A program made the translations under genes and the position numbers. Below the pieces are notes generated by a model. The model made no database searches. It was not told the DNA's origin and was given only the letters and a program-made list of their open reading frames with translations. This document shows positions 24,552-36,265 of a stretch of DNA of 37,558 nt, in pieces. The first letter of the stretch is position 1. Every line of letters starts with the position of its first letter. This DNA is from Planctomycetaceae bacterium (GTDB taxonomy: Bacteria; Planctomycetota; Phycisphaerae; SM23-33). The stretch is from assembly GCA_039680605.1 (NCBI GenBank), contig JBDKTA010000004.1:256874-294431 (forward strand), in the 5' to 3' direction.

Positions 24552-24980
24552 ATGAATGACGACGCGGGTATGAATCAAAATAAGGGTGGCAGGCAGTTTG
24601 GTGCAGACGAGTATCCGTTGCAGGAACTGACCAACGCTGTCATTGCGGCGGCTATTTATGTGCATCGAAAGCTGGGGCCAGGATACCTTGAACAGATATA
24701 TGAAAACGCGTTGGTGATCGAGCTGGAGTCGCGCGGCCGCGTTGTCGAACGGCAGAAGAGCTTCGATGTGTATTACAAGGGCTTCCTTGTCGGACAGCAC
24801 CGCCTGGACTTGCTCGTCGACGATCAAGTTGTTCTTGAACTGAAATCCGTCGAAGCCTTGGCTGCTATCCATGTAGCCCAATTGAGGAGCATACTGAAAG
24901 CCTCTGGCAAACGAATTGGGCTGCTGATGAACTTCAATCAGCCGACGCTGGCGAAGGGGCTAAAACGCGTTATCCTCTAG
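24552..24980 (+). CDS. GxxExxY protein, PD-(D/E)XK nuclease-like
   Basis: The name-giving motif is visible as GYLEQIY near residue 38, within LTNAVIAAAIYVHRKLGPGY. A PD-(D/E)XK-like core follows: HRLDLLVDDQVVLELKSVE, where Asp and ELK match metal-binding and catalytic positions. The C-terminus ILKASGKRIGLLMNFNQP and the basic tail are typical of the family (PF13366/TIGR04256, from memory). I chose ATG 24552, seven bases after AAGGGG; ATG 24546 lies only one base from it. About 142 residues, the normal size. Biochemical function is not established for the family. The gene is bracketed by A/G-rich repeats, direct on the left and inverted on the right, and sits inside the trp locus, which suggests it moved there. 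Confidence 0.88.
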   Translation: MNDDAGMNQNKGGRQFGADEYPLQELTNAVIAAAIYVHRKLGPGYLEQIYENALVIELESRGRVVERQKSFDVYYKGFLVGQHRLDLLVDDQVVLELKSVEALAAIHVAQLRSILKASGKRIGLLMNFNQPTLAKGLKRVIL

Positions 24981-24987
24981 GCGCAAA

Positions 24988-25035
24988 CGTTGTGTCTCTC
25001 AGTGTCGTCCCTCCGCGTCCCCGCCCCGTCCCGGC
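24988..25035. repeat. Inverted A/G-rich repeat, right side of the GxxExxY gene
   Basis: GTGTCTCTCAGTGTCGTCCC, followed by TCCGCGTCCCCGCCCC, is the reverse complement of the left-hand unit with some differences (shared GGAGGGACGACAC and GAGA). Together with 24351-24442 it places the GxxExxY gene between inverted repeats. Confidence 0.75.
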
Positions 25036-25067
25036 AGTTGGTTTGTTTTGGATCCTGAAAAATTGCC

Positions 25068-25096
25068 TTGATGCCTGTGCGCTTTAGGCGCACAAT
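25068..25096 (+). promoter_or_regulatory. Candidate promoter of the MNT/HEPN operon
   Basis: TTGATG (25068-25073) and CACAAT (25091-25096) are 17 bases apart. The -10 box lies inside the palindromic operator, so a bound repressor would block it. Transcription would start only a few bases before the ATG at 25107. Confidence 0.4.
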
Positions 25097-25103
25097 TGTG
25101 CGC
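25077..25103. promoter_or_regulatory. Phased triple half-site operator of the toxin-antitoxin operon
   Basis: Three GTGCGC half-sites alternate in orientation: GTGCGC at 25077-25082, GCGCAC at 25088-25093 and GTGCGC at 25098-25103. Centres are 11 and 10 bases apart, one helical turn. The last two form the perfect 16-base palindrome GCGCACAATTGTGCGC (25088-25103), ending three bases before the start codon. Confidence 0.7.
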
Positions 25104-25106
25104 ATA

Positions 25107-25712
25107 ATGAGAACATCACAGGGACAAGCGATCATCTGGTTGTTTCCTCGCGTGCGCAGCGCTGTGCTGACGCTGATTCTACGCGACCCTCAGCGGCGCT
25201 GGCACCTGCGGGACGTGGTCCGCCGAACCGGTTGCGCCATCGGCAGCGTCCGCCGCGAGTTGACGGGGCTGGCAGCCTGCGGCATCGTAACTTCCACGCG
25301 CGACGGAAACCGTACGTACTATCAGGCGGCGGCAAATTGTCCCATCGGCCCGGAACTGAGAGGGATCGTTCGTAAGACATCCGGAATGGCCGACGTGCTT
25401 GCCGAGGCGCTCAAACCACTGGCAAGGCGCATTGCAGTCGCCTTTGTATATGGTTCGCAGGCCGCCGGCACGGCCGGGGCTTCCAGCGACGTGGACTTGA
25501 TGGTGGTCGGTAATGTGTCGTTCGCCCGGGTTGTTGCCGCTGTGGGTCCGGCGCAGGATGAATTGACCCGAGAAGTCAATCCAACGGTTTTCTCGCCGAC
25601 TGAATTCAAAACCAAGATGGCCTCAGGGCACCACTTCCTTCACGCCGTCATGAAGGGACCCAAGATATTCATAGTAGGAGATGCCAATGACCTTGCAGGA
25701 CTGGCAAAATAA
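25107..25712 (+). CDS. Winged-helix/MNT nucleotidyltransferase, likely antitoxin
   Basis: The 201-residue protein joins two domains. Residues about 15-75 form a winged helix (SAVLTLILRDPQRRWHLRDV, then GSVRRELTGLAACGIV and a GNRTYYQ wing). Residues about 105-201 form a minimal nucleotidyltransferase with VYGSQAAGTAGASSDVDLMV: the exact GS-x10-D-x-D signature (Gly116, Ser117, Asp128, Asp130). MNT proteins of this kind neutralise HEPN toxins, in studied cases by adding AMP groups to the toxin (type VII systems). The HEPN gene overlaps its 3' end. The winged helix probably binds the GTGCGC operator in front of the gene and represses the operon. ATG 25107 is preferred because an earlier in-frame start would lie within the promoter and operator. 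Confidence 0.85.
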   Translation: MRTSQGQAIIWLFPRVRSAVLTLILRDPQRRWHLRDVVRRTGCAIGSVRRELTGLAACGIVTSTRDGNRTYYQAAANCPIGPELRGIVRKTSGMADVLAEALKPLARRIAVAFVYGSQAAGTAGASSDVDLMVVGNVSFARVVAAVGPAQDELTREVNPTVFSPTEFKTKMASGHHFLHAVMKGPKIFIVGDANDLAGLAK

Positions 25713-26127
25713 CGGTTGGCTCACGGAGCACCAGTCGAGCCCGCAGGAGATCATTGATCTGCTGGCTGTAGCAGACCGGGACCTCAAGGACTGCCAGTCC
25801 GAAGGCTTGAGCGCTGACTGGCGATTCAACATCGCGTACAACGCTCTCTTGCAGACAGCCACAGCCGCACTGGCGGCGGCAGGATATCGTGCTACTCGTG
25901 ACGCGCACCATTTTCGAGTTCTCCAGTCGCTGGCACTCACGGTGGGGCTGGATGCCAAGGTTATCCGCAAGCACGACGCTTTCCGCAAGAAACGCAATCT
26001 GACCGGATACGAACGCGTTGGCGCTGTTTCCGATCAGGAAGTGGTTGAGGTCATTCAGGCGGCGCAGAGCGTACGGCAGGCCACAGAAGAATGGATCGCC
26101 ACTAACTACCCCCATTTGCTTCTCTAG
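25687..26127 (+). CDS. HEPN-domain protein, likely toxin partner
   Basis: The 146-residue all-helical protein matches HEPN-domain families paired with MNT proteins: WRFNIAYNALLQTATAALAA, GYRATRDAHHFRVLQSL, then AFRKKRNLTGYERVGAV near residue 98. HEPN toxins are usually RNases with an R-x4-6-H site. Here the segment reads R-N-L-T-G-Y (103-108), so the His is replaced by Tyr, and either the site differs or the activity is altered. TAGGAG lies six bases before ATG 25687, while ATG 25681 directly abuts it, so 25687 is preferred. It overlaps the antitoxin gene by 26 bases, which suggests translational coupling. Confidence 0.82.
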   Translation: MTLQDWQNNGWLTEHQSSPQEIIDLLAVADRDLKDCQSEGLSADWRFNIAYNALLQTATAALAAAGYRATRDAHHFRVLQSLALTVGLDAKVIRKHDAFRKKRNLTGYERVGAVSDQEVVEVIQAAQSVRQATEEWIATNYPHLLL

Positions 26128-26149
26128 GGCGCCCCCTGACCCTGCACTC

Positions 26150-26205
26150 CCCATCGGAAATTGCCAATTGGAAATTGGAAATGCCCTCCCGCCTGCGGGT
26201 ATAGT
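26150..26205 (+). promoter_or_regulatory. AATTGGAAATTGG repeat with candidate trpA promoter
   Basis: CGGAAATTGCCAATTGGAAA and a second TTGGAA form an A/T-rich repeat (26156-26182) like the one before the malic enzyme gene. TTGGAA (26175-26180) and TATAGT (26200-26205) are 19 bases apart, eight bases before the trpA ATG. The spacing is long, so this is weak. Confidence 0.35.
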
Positions 26206-26212
26206 GGCGGAC

Positions 26213-27034
26213 ATGAGCAACGACAATCGACTGGCAAAGAGTTTTGCCGCCCTGCGTGCCTCTGGCAAGCGCACGATGGTGCCGTTTCTGACGGCGGGGT
26301 TTCCGGACCTGAAGACGACCGGGGCGCTGCTGGCGGAGATCGAGGCCCGCGGGGTGGCGGTCTGCGAGATCGGGTTTCCGTTCTCGGACTCCATCGCGGA
26401 TGGGCCGACCATTCAGTCCTCGTATTATCACGCGCTTGAGGGCGGGGTCACGTGCGAGGGGATATTCGAGATGGTCAAGGCCTATCGCAAGGGCGGGGGC
26501 AAGATGGCCTTGGTGGCGATGGTCAGCGACTCGATTGTCTATCGCCGCGGGTATGAGGGGTTTTCGGCCGCGGCGGCAGAGGCTGGGTTCGACGCGCTGT
26601 TGATCCCCGACCTGCCGCTGGAGGAGGCGTTGAAGGTTCAGCCGGTGGCGGCGTCGCACGGGCTGTGCTGCATCATGCTGGTGGCCCCGACCTCGACGGC
26701 TGAACGCCGCGAGCAGATCGCCCGCTCCAGCACCGGGTTCGTCTACTACATGTCGGTAGCCGGCATCACCGGGGCCCGCACCGCTTTGCCTGCGGCGACG
26801 CTGGCGGCAGTGGCCGAGCTCAAGACCAAGACCGACACCCCCATCTGCGTGGGATTCGGCATCTCCTCGCCGGAGATGGTGTCCGAGGTCTGCAAGGCCG
26901 CCGACGGCGCGATTGTCGGCTCGGCCATCGTGGCCCAGATCGCCAAGCGGACGGCTGACCACCCGCAAACGCTGGTCAAAGACATCGGCAACTTCGTAGC
27001 CGAACTTCTGGCCGGAGCGGCCGGTGCCAGATAA
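26213..27034 (+). CDS. trpA: Tryptophan synthase alpha chain
   Basis: TrpA cleaves indole-3-glycerol phosphate to indole, which is channelled to TrpB. The 273-residue TIM barrel shows MVPFLTAGFPDL, the catalytic Glu in VCEIGFPFSDS (Glu52) and the catalytic Asp in IADGPTIQSS (Asp63). Later come LLIPDLPLEEA, GFVYYMSVAGITGAR and the phosphate-binding VGFGISSPEMV and IVGSAIV. ATG 26213 matches the family's normal N-terminus; only GGCGGA lies before it. It is separated from trpB by the accessory cassette, so it needs its own promoter or read-through from the HEPN gene 85 bases upstream. Confidence 0.96.
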   Translation: MSNDNRLAKSFAALRASGKRTMVPFLTAGFPDLKTTGALLAEIEARGVAVCEIGFPFSDSIADGPTIQSSYYHALEGGVTCEGIFEMVKAYRKGGGKMALVAMVSDSIVYRRGYEGFSAAAAEAGFDALLIPDLPLEEALKVQPVAASHGLCCIMLVAPTSTAERREQIARSSTGFVYYMSVAGITGARTALPAATLAAVAELKTKTDTPICVGFGISSPEMVSEVCKAADGAIVGSAIVAQIAKRTADHPQTLVKDIGNFVAELLAGAAGAR

Positions 27035-27082
27035 CACGCGGTGAAGACATTCTCATGAAGATGCGGAAATTAAGAGGCCTCT

Positions 27083-27934
27083 ATGAAACATGTCAAACTT
27101 GAGACGGTGTCCTTGAAGAACCACTCTGAACTCAACGAGGCTTGGATTCAGAAGGTCATAGCAGATGACCCGGCAATCCTGGGCTTAGGCGATTTGGTCC
27201 TTCGGGACAAAGAACGCCCTCAGCCGCGAGCCGGAAGACTCGATCTGTTGCTTCAAGACAGCGACGACAAACGCTATGAAGTGGAGATTCAATTAGGAGC
27301 CACGGATGAAACGCATATCATCGGGACGATTGAGTACTGGGATATCGAAAGGAATCGCTACCCGCAGTATGAGCATTGTGCAGTTATTGTGGCGGAAGAT
27401 ATCACAAGCAGGTTTCTCAATGTCATTAACCTGTTCAACGGAACAATCCCCCTAGTTGCCCTTCAAATGACGGCAATCAAGGCCGACGGAGGGATCGGGC
27501 TCAATTTCACAAAGGTCCTCGACGAACGGAGTTTGGGTGTTGTTGATGAGGATGAAGATATAGTGGTCACAGACCGGGCTTATTGGGAAAAACGCACCCC
27601 CAAAACCATCATGGAATTGGCAGACCGCATCTTGGGCATTGTGAACGAGACCGATCCGGCATTCAACTTCAAGTACAACAAGTTTTATATCGGGATGGCC
27701 AAGGGTGGGATCACGAACAACTTTATCTGGTGTGAATTGAACAAGTCCCATCTCCGGCTGAACGTCAGGTTACCAAAGGACGAATCGCTCTCAGGCCAGT
27801 TGGATGAAGCCGGCTTGGATCTTATGAGCTATAAGTGGGGAGCTCTGAGAATCCGTCTCAAGCCGGAAGATCTTCCTAAACACGTGGGTCTCATCAAGAT
27901 GGTCTTGGACAAGGCGTATAGCATTTCCCAGTAG
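27083..27934 (+). CDS. PD-(D/E)XK nuclease-like protein, unknown function
   Basis: This 283-residue protein has a nuclease-like core near residues 50-75: AGRLDLLLQDSDDKRYEVEI followed by QLG. Asp and an E-x-Q pair take the place of the usual D...ExK. The surrounding text (NEAWIQKVIADDPAILGLGD, THIIGTIEYWDIERNRYPQY, HCAVIVAEDITSRFLNVINL) is like a widespread bacterial family of uncharacterised proteins I know only from its sequence. The C-terminal half (KFYIGMAKGGITNNF, LRLNVRLP) may be a second alpha/beta domain. AGAGG precedes the ATG. G+C is clearly lower than in trpA and glnA, suggesting transfer. A role in DNA or defence is plausible, not shown. Confidence 0.75.
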   Translation: MKHVKLETVSLKNHSELNEAWIQKVIADDPAILGLGDLVLRDKERPQPRAGRLDLLLQDSDDKRYEVEIQLGATDETHIIGTIEYWDIERNRYPQYEHCAVIVAEDITSRFLNVINLFNGTIPLVALQMTAIKADGGIGLNFTKVLDERSLGVVDEDEDIVVTDRAYWEKRTPKTIMELADRILGIVNETDPAFNFKYNKFYIGMAKGGITNNFIWCELNKSHLRLNVRLPKDESLSGQLDEAGLDLMSYKWGALRIRLKPEDLPKHVGLIKMVLDKAYSISQ

Positions 27935-28017
27935 CGTCGCCTTCAGTGCGACGCTGGCGGCCGCCATGTCTGTGCCTGCCCTGGAGCATGGCGGCTGATA
28001 AACGGCCGCCATCGCAC
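27932..28017. repeat. Nested GTAGC-type palindrome abutting a stop codon
   Basis: GCGTCGC (27934-27940) pairs with GCGACGC (27948-27954). GTGCGA...TGGCGGCCG (27946-27963) pairs with CGGCCGCCATCGCAC (28003-28017), enclosing GCCGCCATG (27960-27968) and CATGGCGGC (27987-27995). The element begins GTAGC, and its TAG is the stop codon of the preceding gene. Confidence 0.75.
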
Positions 28018-28037
28018 CCGGCGCGTCTGAGTCCAAT

Positions 28038-28086
28038 CTTGTCGCTGACTACAATAATGTAGCCAATCCGCCGAAATCGCGACAAG
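28038..28086. promoter_or_regulatory. Inverted repeat upstream of the glnA sigma-54 promoter
   Basis: CTTGTCGC (28038-28045) and GCGACAAG (28079-28086) are perfect 8-bp arms, with a smaller CTACA/TGTAG palindrome between them. The site lies about 110-160 bases upstream of the predicted start of transcription, where enhancer-binding activators of sigma-54 usually bind. It does not match the NtrC consensus I know. Confidence 0.4.
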
Positions 28087-28170
28087 TATGTAACAAAATG
28101 CAGCCACCTCATATAAAACAAGTCGTTTTAAGTTATTGATAAATAGATTCTTATGTTAACAATGGGTATC

Positions 28171-28186
28171 TGGCACGTTCCATGCT
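28171..28186 (+). promoter_or_regulatory. Sigma-54 promoter of glnA
   Basis: TGGCACGTTCCATGCT matches the -24/-12 consensus TGGCACG-N4-TTGC(A/T) with one mismatch. The GG (28172-28173) and GC (28184-28185) are exactly 12 bases apart. The flanking DNA is A/T-rich. Sigma-54 control of glnA is well known in other bacteria. Confidence 0.75.
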
Positions 28187-28267
28187 TTATATCTTGGCAG
28201 GCCACCGGTGTCTCTGCAGTGGATGCGAGGCTGCTGGATGCATGATGGAGTGCGTTGGGCTGGGGGG

Positions 28268-28321
28268 CTGTCGAATTACCGTGGCGCTGGGCCGACAGGC
28301 TGCCTGCGGCGCGTTCGACAG
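28268..28321 (+). promoter_or_regulatory. Nested hairpin in the glnA leader
   Basis: CTGTCGAA (28268-28275) pairs with TTCGACAG (28314-28321), enclosing a GC-rich inner stem-loop around GCCGACAGGCTGCCTGCGGC. It lies in the predicted 5' leader of glnA. It does not match the glutamine riboswitch as I know it. Confidence 0.45.
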
Positions 28322-28365
28322 TCTCCCCGGCTTTTTTGTCCGCCCGACGCCGGAAAAGAAAGAGT

Positions 28366-28508
28366 GCGGGATTGCGCGGATTGGGAAAAGATTAAGAGGA
28401 TTAAGAACAAAGAGATGATGGAAGACGAAGACGTGTCCCGTCTCTTTGCTCCGTCTTTTCCCAATCCTCTTAATCCCCTGAATCCGTGCAATCCTGCTCT
28501 CCCCGACC
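28366..28508. repeat. Face-to-face GGATTAAGAGGATTAA repeats before glnA
   Basis: A forward unit (GTGCGGGATTGCGCGGATTG, then AAGATTAAGAGGATTAAG, 28366-28416) faces an inverted unit (TCCCAATCCTCTTAATCCCC, then GTGCAATCCTGC, 28458-28498). Together they could fold into one long imperfect hairpin directly in front of the glnA ribosome binding site. Confidence 0.8.
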
Positions 28509-28527
28509 CGAAAGTCAGGAGACGAAC

Positions 28528-29940
28528 ATGACGCCCAAAGAGTTTTTCGAGTTCGCCAGGAAGAACAAAGCCGAGATGATGGACCTCAAGTTCGTCGACA
28601 TGCTCGGCACGTGGCAGCACTGTTCCTATCCCATCGCCACCATCAACGAGAGCGTCTTTGAAGAGGGTCTGGGCTTCGACGGCTCGTCTATCCGCGGGTG
28701 GCAGGAGATCCACAAGTCGGACATGATGGCCGTCTGCGACCCGAACACGGCGGTGCTCGATCCGTTTTTCGCGCGGCCGACCGTCAGCGTGATCGCCAAT
28801 ATCGTCGACCCCGAGACGCGCGAGGACTACTCGCGCGACCCGCGCCACGTGGCCAAGCGGGCGGCGGCGTGGCTCAAGGAGACCGGCATCGGCGACACGT
28901 GCTTCCTGGGCCCCGAGGCCGAGTTCTTCATCTTCGACGAGGTGCGCTACGAGCAGAACCAGCACACCGGCTACTACCAGATCGACTCGTCCGAAGGCGC
29001 CTGGAACACCGCGCGATTCGAGGAGCCCAACCTCGGCTATAAACCCAGTTTCAAGGGCGGGTACTTTCCGGTCAGCCCGACCGACACGTTTCACGACCTT
29101 CGCGGCGAGATGGTGCATGAGATGATGAAGGTCGGCATCAAGGTCGAGGCGCACCATCACGAGGTCGCCACGGCAGGCCAGAGCGAAATCGACATGAAGT
29201 TCGACGAGCTGACCAAGATGTGCGATCAGTTCATGTGGTACAAGTACATCATCAAGAACGTCGCCAAGCGTCACGGCAAGACGGTCACGTTCATGCCCAA
29301 GCCGATCTTCGAAGACAACGGCAGCGGCATGCACACGCACATTTCGATCTGGAAGGGCGGCAAGCCCCTGTTCGCCGGCAAGAAGTACGCCGGGCTGTCG
29401 GACATGGCGCTGTACGCGGCGGGCGGGCTGCTGCGGCACGCCCCGGCGCTGCTGGCGATTGCCGCCCCGACGACCAACTCGTACCGCCGCCTGGTTCCGG
29501 GCTTCGAGGCGCCGGTGAACCTGGTGATGTCGGCCCGAAACCGCTCGGCGTCGCTGCGGATTCCGATGTACTCCAAGAACCCCAAGGCCAAGCGCCTGGA
29601 GTTCCGCTGCCCGGACCCGACGGCCAACGGGTACCTGGCCTGGTCGGCGATGCTGATGGCCGTGATCGACGGCATCCAGAACAAGATCGACCCGGGCGAG
29701 CCGCTGGACAAGAACATCTACGAGTTGAGCAAGAAGGAACTCGACACGATCCCCAAGGTGCCCGGTTCGCTGGAAGAGTCGATCGCGGCGCTGGAGAAGG
29801 ATCACGCGTTCCTGCTCAAGGGCAAGGTGTTCAGCAAGGACCTCATCGAGGCGTGGATCACGTGGAAGCGCGAGAAGGAGATCGCTCCGATGGCGCTGCG
29901 CCCACACCCGCACGAGTTCCACATGTACTACGACAGTTAA
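28528..29940 (+). CDS. glnA: Glutamine synthetase type I
   Basis: GlnA makes glutamine from glutamate, ammonia and ATP, as a cytoplasmic dodecamer. The 470-residue protein has the GSI landmarks: [11 protein letters not shown], metal-site [25 protein letters not shown], the ATP site [16 protein letters not shown] and the glutamate loop [13 protein letters not shown], then [21 protein letters not shown] places Tyr398 where E. coli carries the adenylylation Tyr397, so ATase control is possible. AGGAG sits six bases before ATG 28528. It is expected to be driven by the sigma-54 promoter at 28171 through an unusually long leader. gltB and gltD follow in the same direction, making a GS-GOGAT block. 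Confidence 0.97.
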   Translation: MTPKEFFEFARKNKAEMMDLKFVDMLGTWQHCSYPIATINESVFEEGLGFDGSSIRGWQEIHKSDMMAVCDPNTAVLDPFFARPTVSVIANIVDPETREDYSRDPRHVAKRAAAWLKETGIGDTCFLGPEAEFFIFDEVRYEQNQHTGYYQIDSSEGAWNTARFEEPNLGYKPSFKGGYFPVSPTDTFHDLRGEMVHEMMKVGIKVEAHHHEVATAGQSEIDMKFDELTKMCDQFMWYKYIIKNVAKRHGKTVTFMPKPIFEDNGSGMHTHISIWKGGKPLFAGKKYAGLSDMALYAAGGLLRHAPALLAIAAPTTNSYRRLVPGFEAPVNLVMSARNRSASLRIPMYSKNPKAKRLEFRCPDPTANGYLAWSAMLMAVIDGIQNKIDPGEPLDKNIYELSKKELDTIPKVPGSLEESIAALEKDHAFLLKGKVFSKDLIEAWITWKREKEIAPMALRPHPHEFHMYYDS

Positions 29941-30012
29941 GTGGCACAGCCTTTCCAGGCTGTGGCTTCCCGCTGCAGACCTCACAGGCTGGAAAGCCCG
30001 TGCCACCGGGAA
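29941..30012. repeat. GTGGC-type palindrome abutting the glnA stop codon
   Basis: GTGGCACAGCCTTTCCAGG begins at the first base after the glnA TAA and pairs with CTGGAAAG...CGTGCCAC near 29990-30007, with the inner pair CAGCC-TTTCCA-GGCTG. The ends GTGGCAC and GTGCCAC match the other palindromes of the window. Confidence 0.8.
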
Positions 30013-30068
30013 AGGCCGAGGCAAACGAATTCGCGGGCAGACGATTTCGTATGCTGGCGCAGCGAGTG

Positions 30069-30096
30069 TTTGCGTTTCGGGCAAAACCGCTACAAT
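30069..30096 (+). promoter_or_regulatory. Candidate promoter of gltB
   Basis: TTTGCG (30069-30074) and TACAAT (30091-30096) are 16 bases apart. Transcription would start near 30103, about 35 bases before the gltB ATG. Confidence 0.4.
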
Positions 30097-30137
30097 AGGC
30101 GGCCCGGCCCGATCCGGCGACAGCGTGCGGCGTACGA

Positions 30138-34710
<4,573 letters not shown>

Positions 34711-34718
<8 letters not shown>

Positions 34719-36126
34719 GCCGACCGGATTCACCGAATACCAGCGTCAGGACGTGCCGCATCGCCCCGTCGGGCAGCGGGTGAAAGATTTCTTCGAGATC
34801 GATCTGCCCCTGGACGAGGAGGCCCTGCGCACGCAGGCGGCGCGTTGCATGGACTGCGGCATCCCGTTCTGCCACGGCGCCGGCTGCCCGCTGGGCAACC
34901 GCATTCCCGAGTTCAACGACCTGGTTTACCAGAACCGCTGGGCCGAGGCGCTGGAGATCCTGCACTCGACGAACAACTTCCCCGAGATCACCGGGCGCAT
35001 CTGCCCGGCGCCGTGCGAGGCCTCCTGCACGCTCAACATCAATGACGACGCGGTGCTCATCAAGCACATCGAACTGCAGATCGCCGAGCGCGGCTGGGAG
35101 CAGGGCTGGATCAAGCCCATGCCCGCCGCCGTCAAGAGCGGGCAGCGCGTCGCCGTGATCGGCAGCGGGCCGGCGGGCCTGGCGGCCGCCCAGCAACTGG
35201 CCCGCATGGGTCACGACGTGGTGGTGTTCGAGAAAGACGCCCGCCCCGGCGGGCTGCTGCGGTACGGTATTCCCGACTTCAAGCTCGACAAGCGCATTCT
35301 CGACCGCCGCATCGAGCAGATGAAGGCCGAGGGCGTCGAGTTCCAGTGCAACGCCGTCATCGGTGAAGATCTCTCGGGCAAGTACCTGCGCAACCGCTTC
35401 CAGGCTATCGTGCTGACGATGGGGGCCGGTCGCCCGCGAGAACTGGACGTGCCCGGTCGCGGGCTCGAGAACGTACACCTGGCGATGGAGTACCTCGCTC
35501 AGCAGAACCGCATCAACAGCGGCGAGATCGTCGACGGCGACATCATCTCGGCCAAGGGGCGCGTGGTGGTGGTCATCGGCGGCGGCGACACCGGCAGCGA
35601 CTGCGTCGGAACCGCCCGCCGCCAGGGCGCCCGCGAGATTCACCAGTACGAGATCCTCCCCCAGCCGCCGCGCCGCCGCCCGTCCGACACGCCCTGGCCG
35701 ACGTGGCCGCGGATCCTGCGCACCTCGTCCAGCCACGAAGAAGGCTGCACCCGACGCTGGTGCGTGCTGACCAAGCGCCTCAGCGGCATCGGCGAGACCG
35801 TGCGCGAGCTGCACGGCATCGAGGTCGCCTGGACGCACAAGGGCGGGCGATGGGACATGAAGGAAGTGCCCGGCACGAACTTCACCCAGGCCGCCGACCT
35901 GGTGCTCATCGCGATGGGCTTCGTACACGTCGAACACAGCGGCCTGGTGGAAGACCTCGGCTGCCAGCTCGACGAGCGCGGCAACGTGAAGATCGCCAAC
36001 TGCGCCACCAGCGTCCCGGGCGTCTATGCCGCCGGCGACGCCCAGTCCGGCGCCTCGCTGGTGGTCCGAGCCATCGCCAGCGGCCGAGAAACCGCCGCCG
36101 CCGTCGACAAATACCTCCGCCCGTAA
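34711..36126 (+). CDS. gltD: Glutamate synthase small (beta) subunit
   Basis: GltD takes electrons from NAD(P)H through FAD and iron-sulphur centres to GltB. The 471-residue protein has the N-terminal Cys set ([20 protein letters not shown] and [11 protein letters not shown]), and the FAD fold [19 protein letters not shown] with [15 protein letters not shown]. The nucleotide fold is [20 protein letters not shown], and the closing segment is [26 protein letters not shown] precedes the ATG, which overlaps the gltB stop (ATGGGTAA). A TAA stop at 36124-36126 is directly joined to a large palindrome, which may act as a transcription end or be a mobile repeat. Confidence 0.97.
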
Positions 36127-36216
36127 TATGGAGTGCGGCAGCCGTAGCTGCCGCTTTAAGAGTTGTCGGATTCCAGAAACTTCCAAAGCGGCAGCTAAGG
36201 CTGCCGCACTCCATAT
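36126..36216. repeat. 32-bp near-perfect inverted repeat abutting the gltD stop
   Basis: Arms 36126-36157 and 36185-36216 are 32 bases each with one mismatch, around a 27-base loop. They begin ATATGGAGTGCGGCAGCC. The left arm shares its first base with the gltD stop. A further one-armed copy (TGTGGAGTGCGGCAGCCTTA) joins the stop of the next gene at 37414. Confidence 0.9.
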
Positions 36217-36265
36217 AGCCTCCACATGGCTTTACACCGCGCGGGGGCGAGCGTACAGTGCGGCC

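Noticed and set aside
23070-24881. Upstream extension of the first TPR-like paralogue antisense to trpB
   Set aside because: The signal peptide and ribosome binding site at 23069 mark the true start.
28260-28330. Glutamine riboswitch in the glnA leader
   Set aside because: The nested hairpin does not show the conserved bases of the known glnA motif as I remember it.
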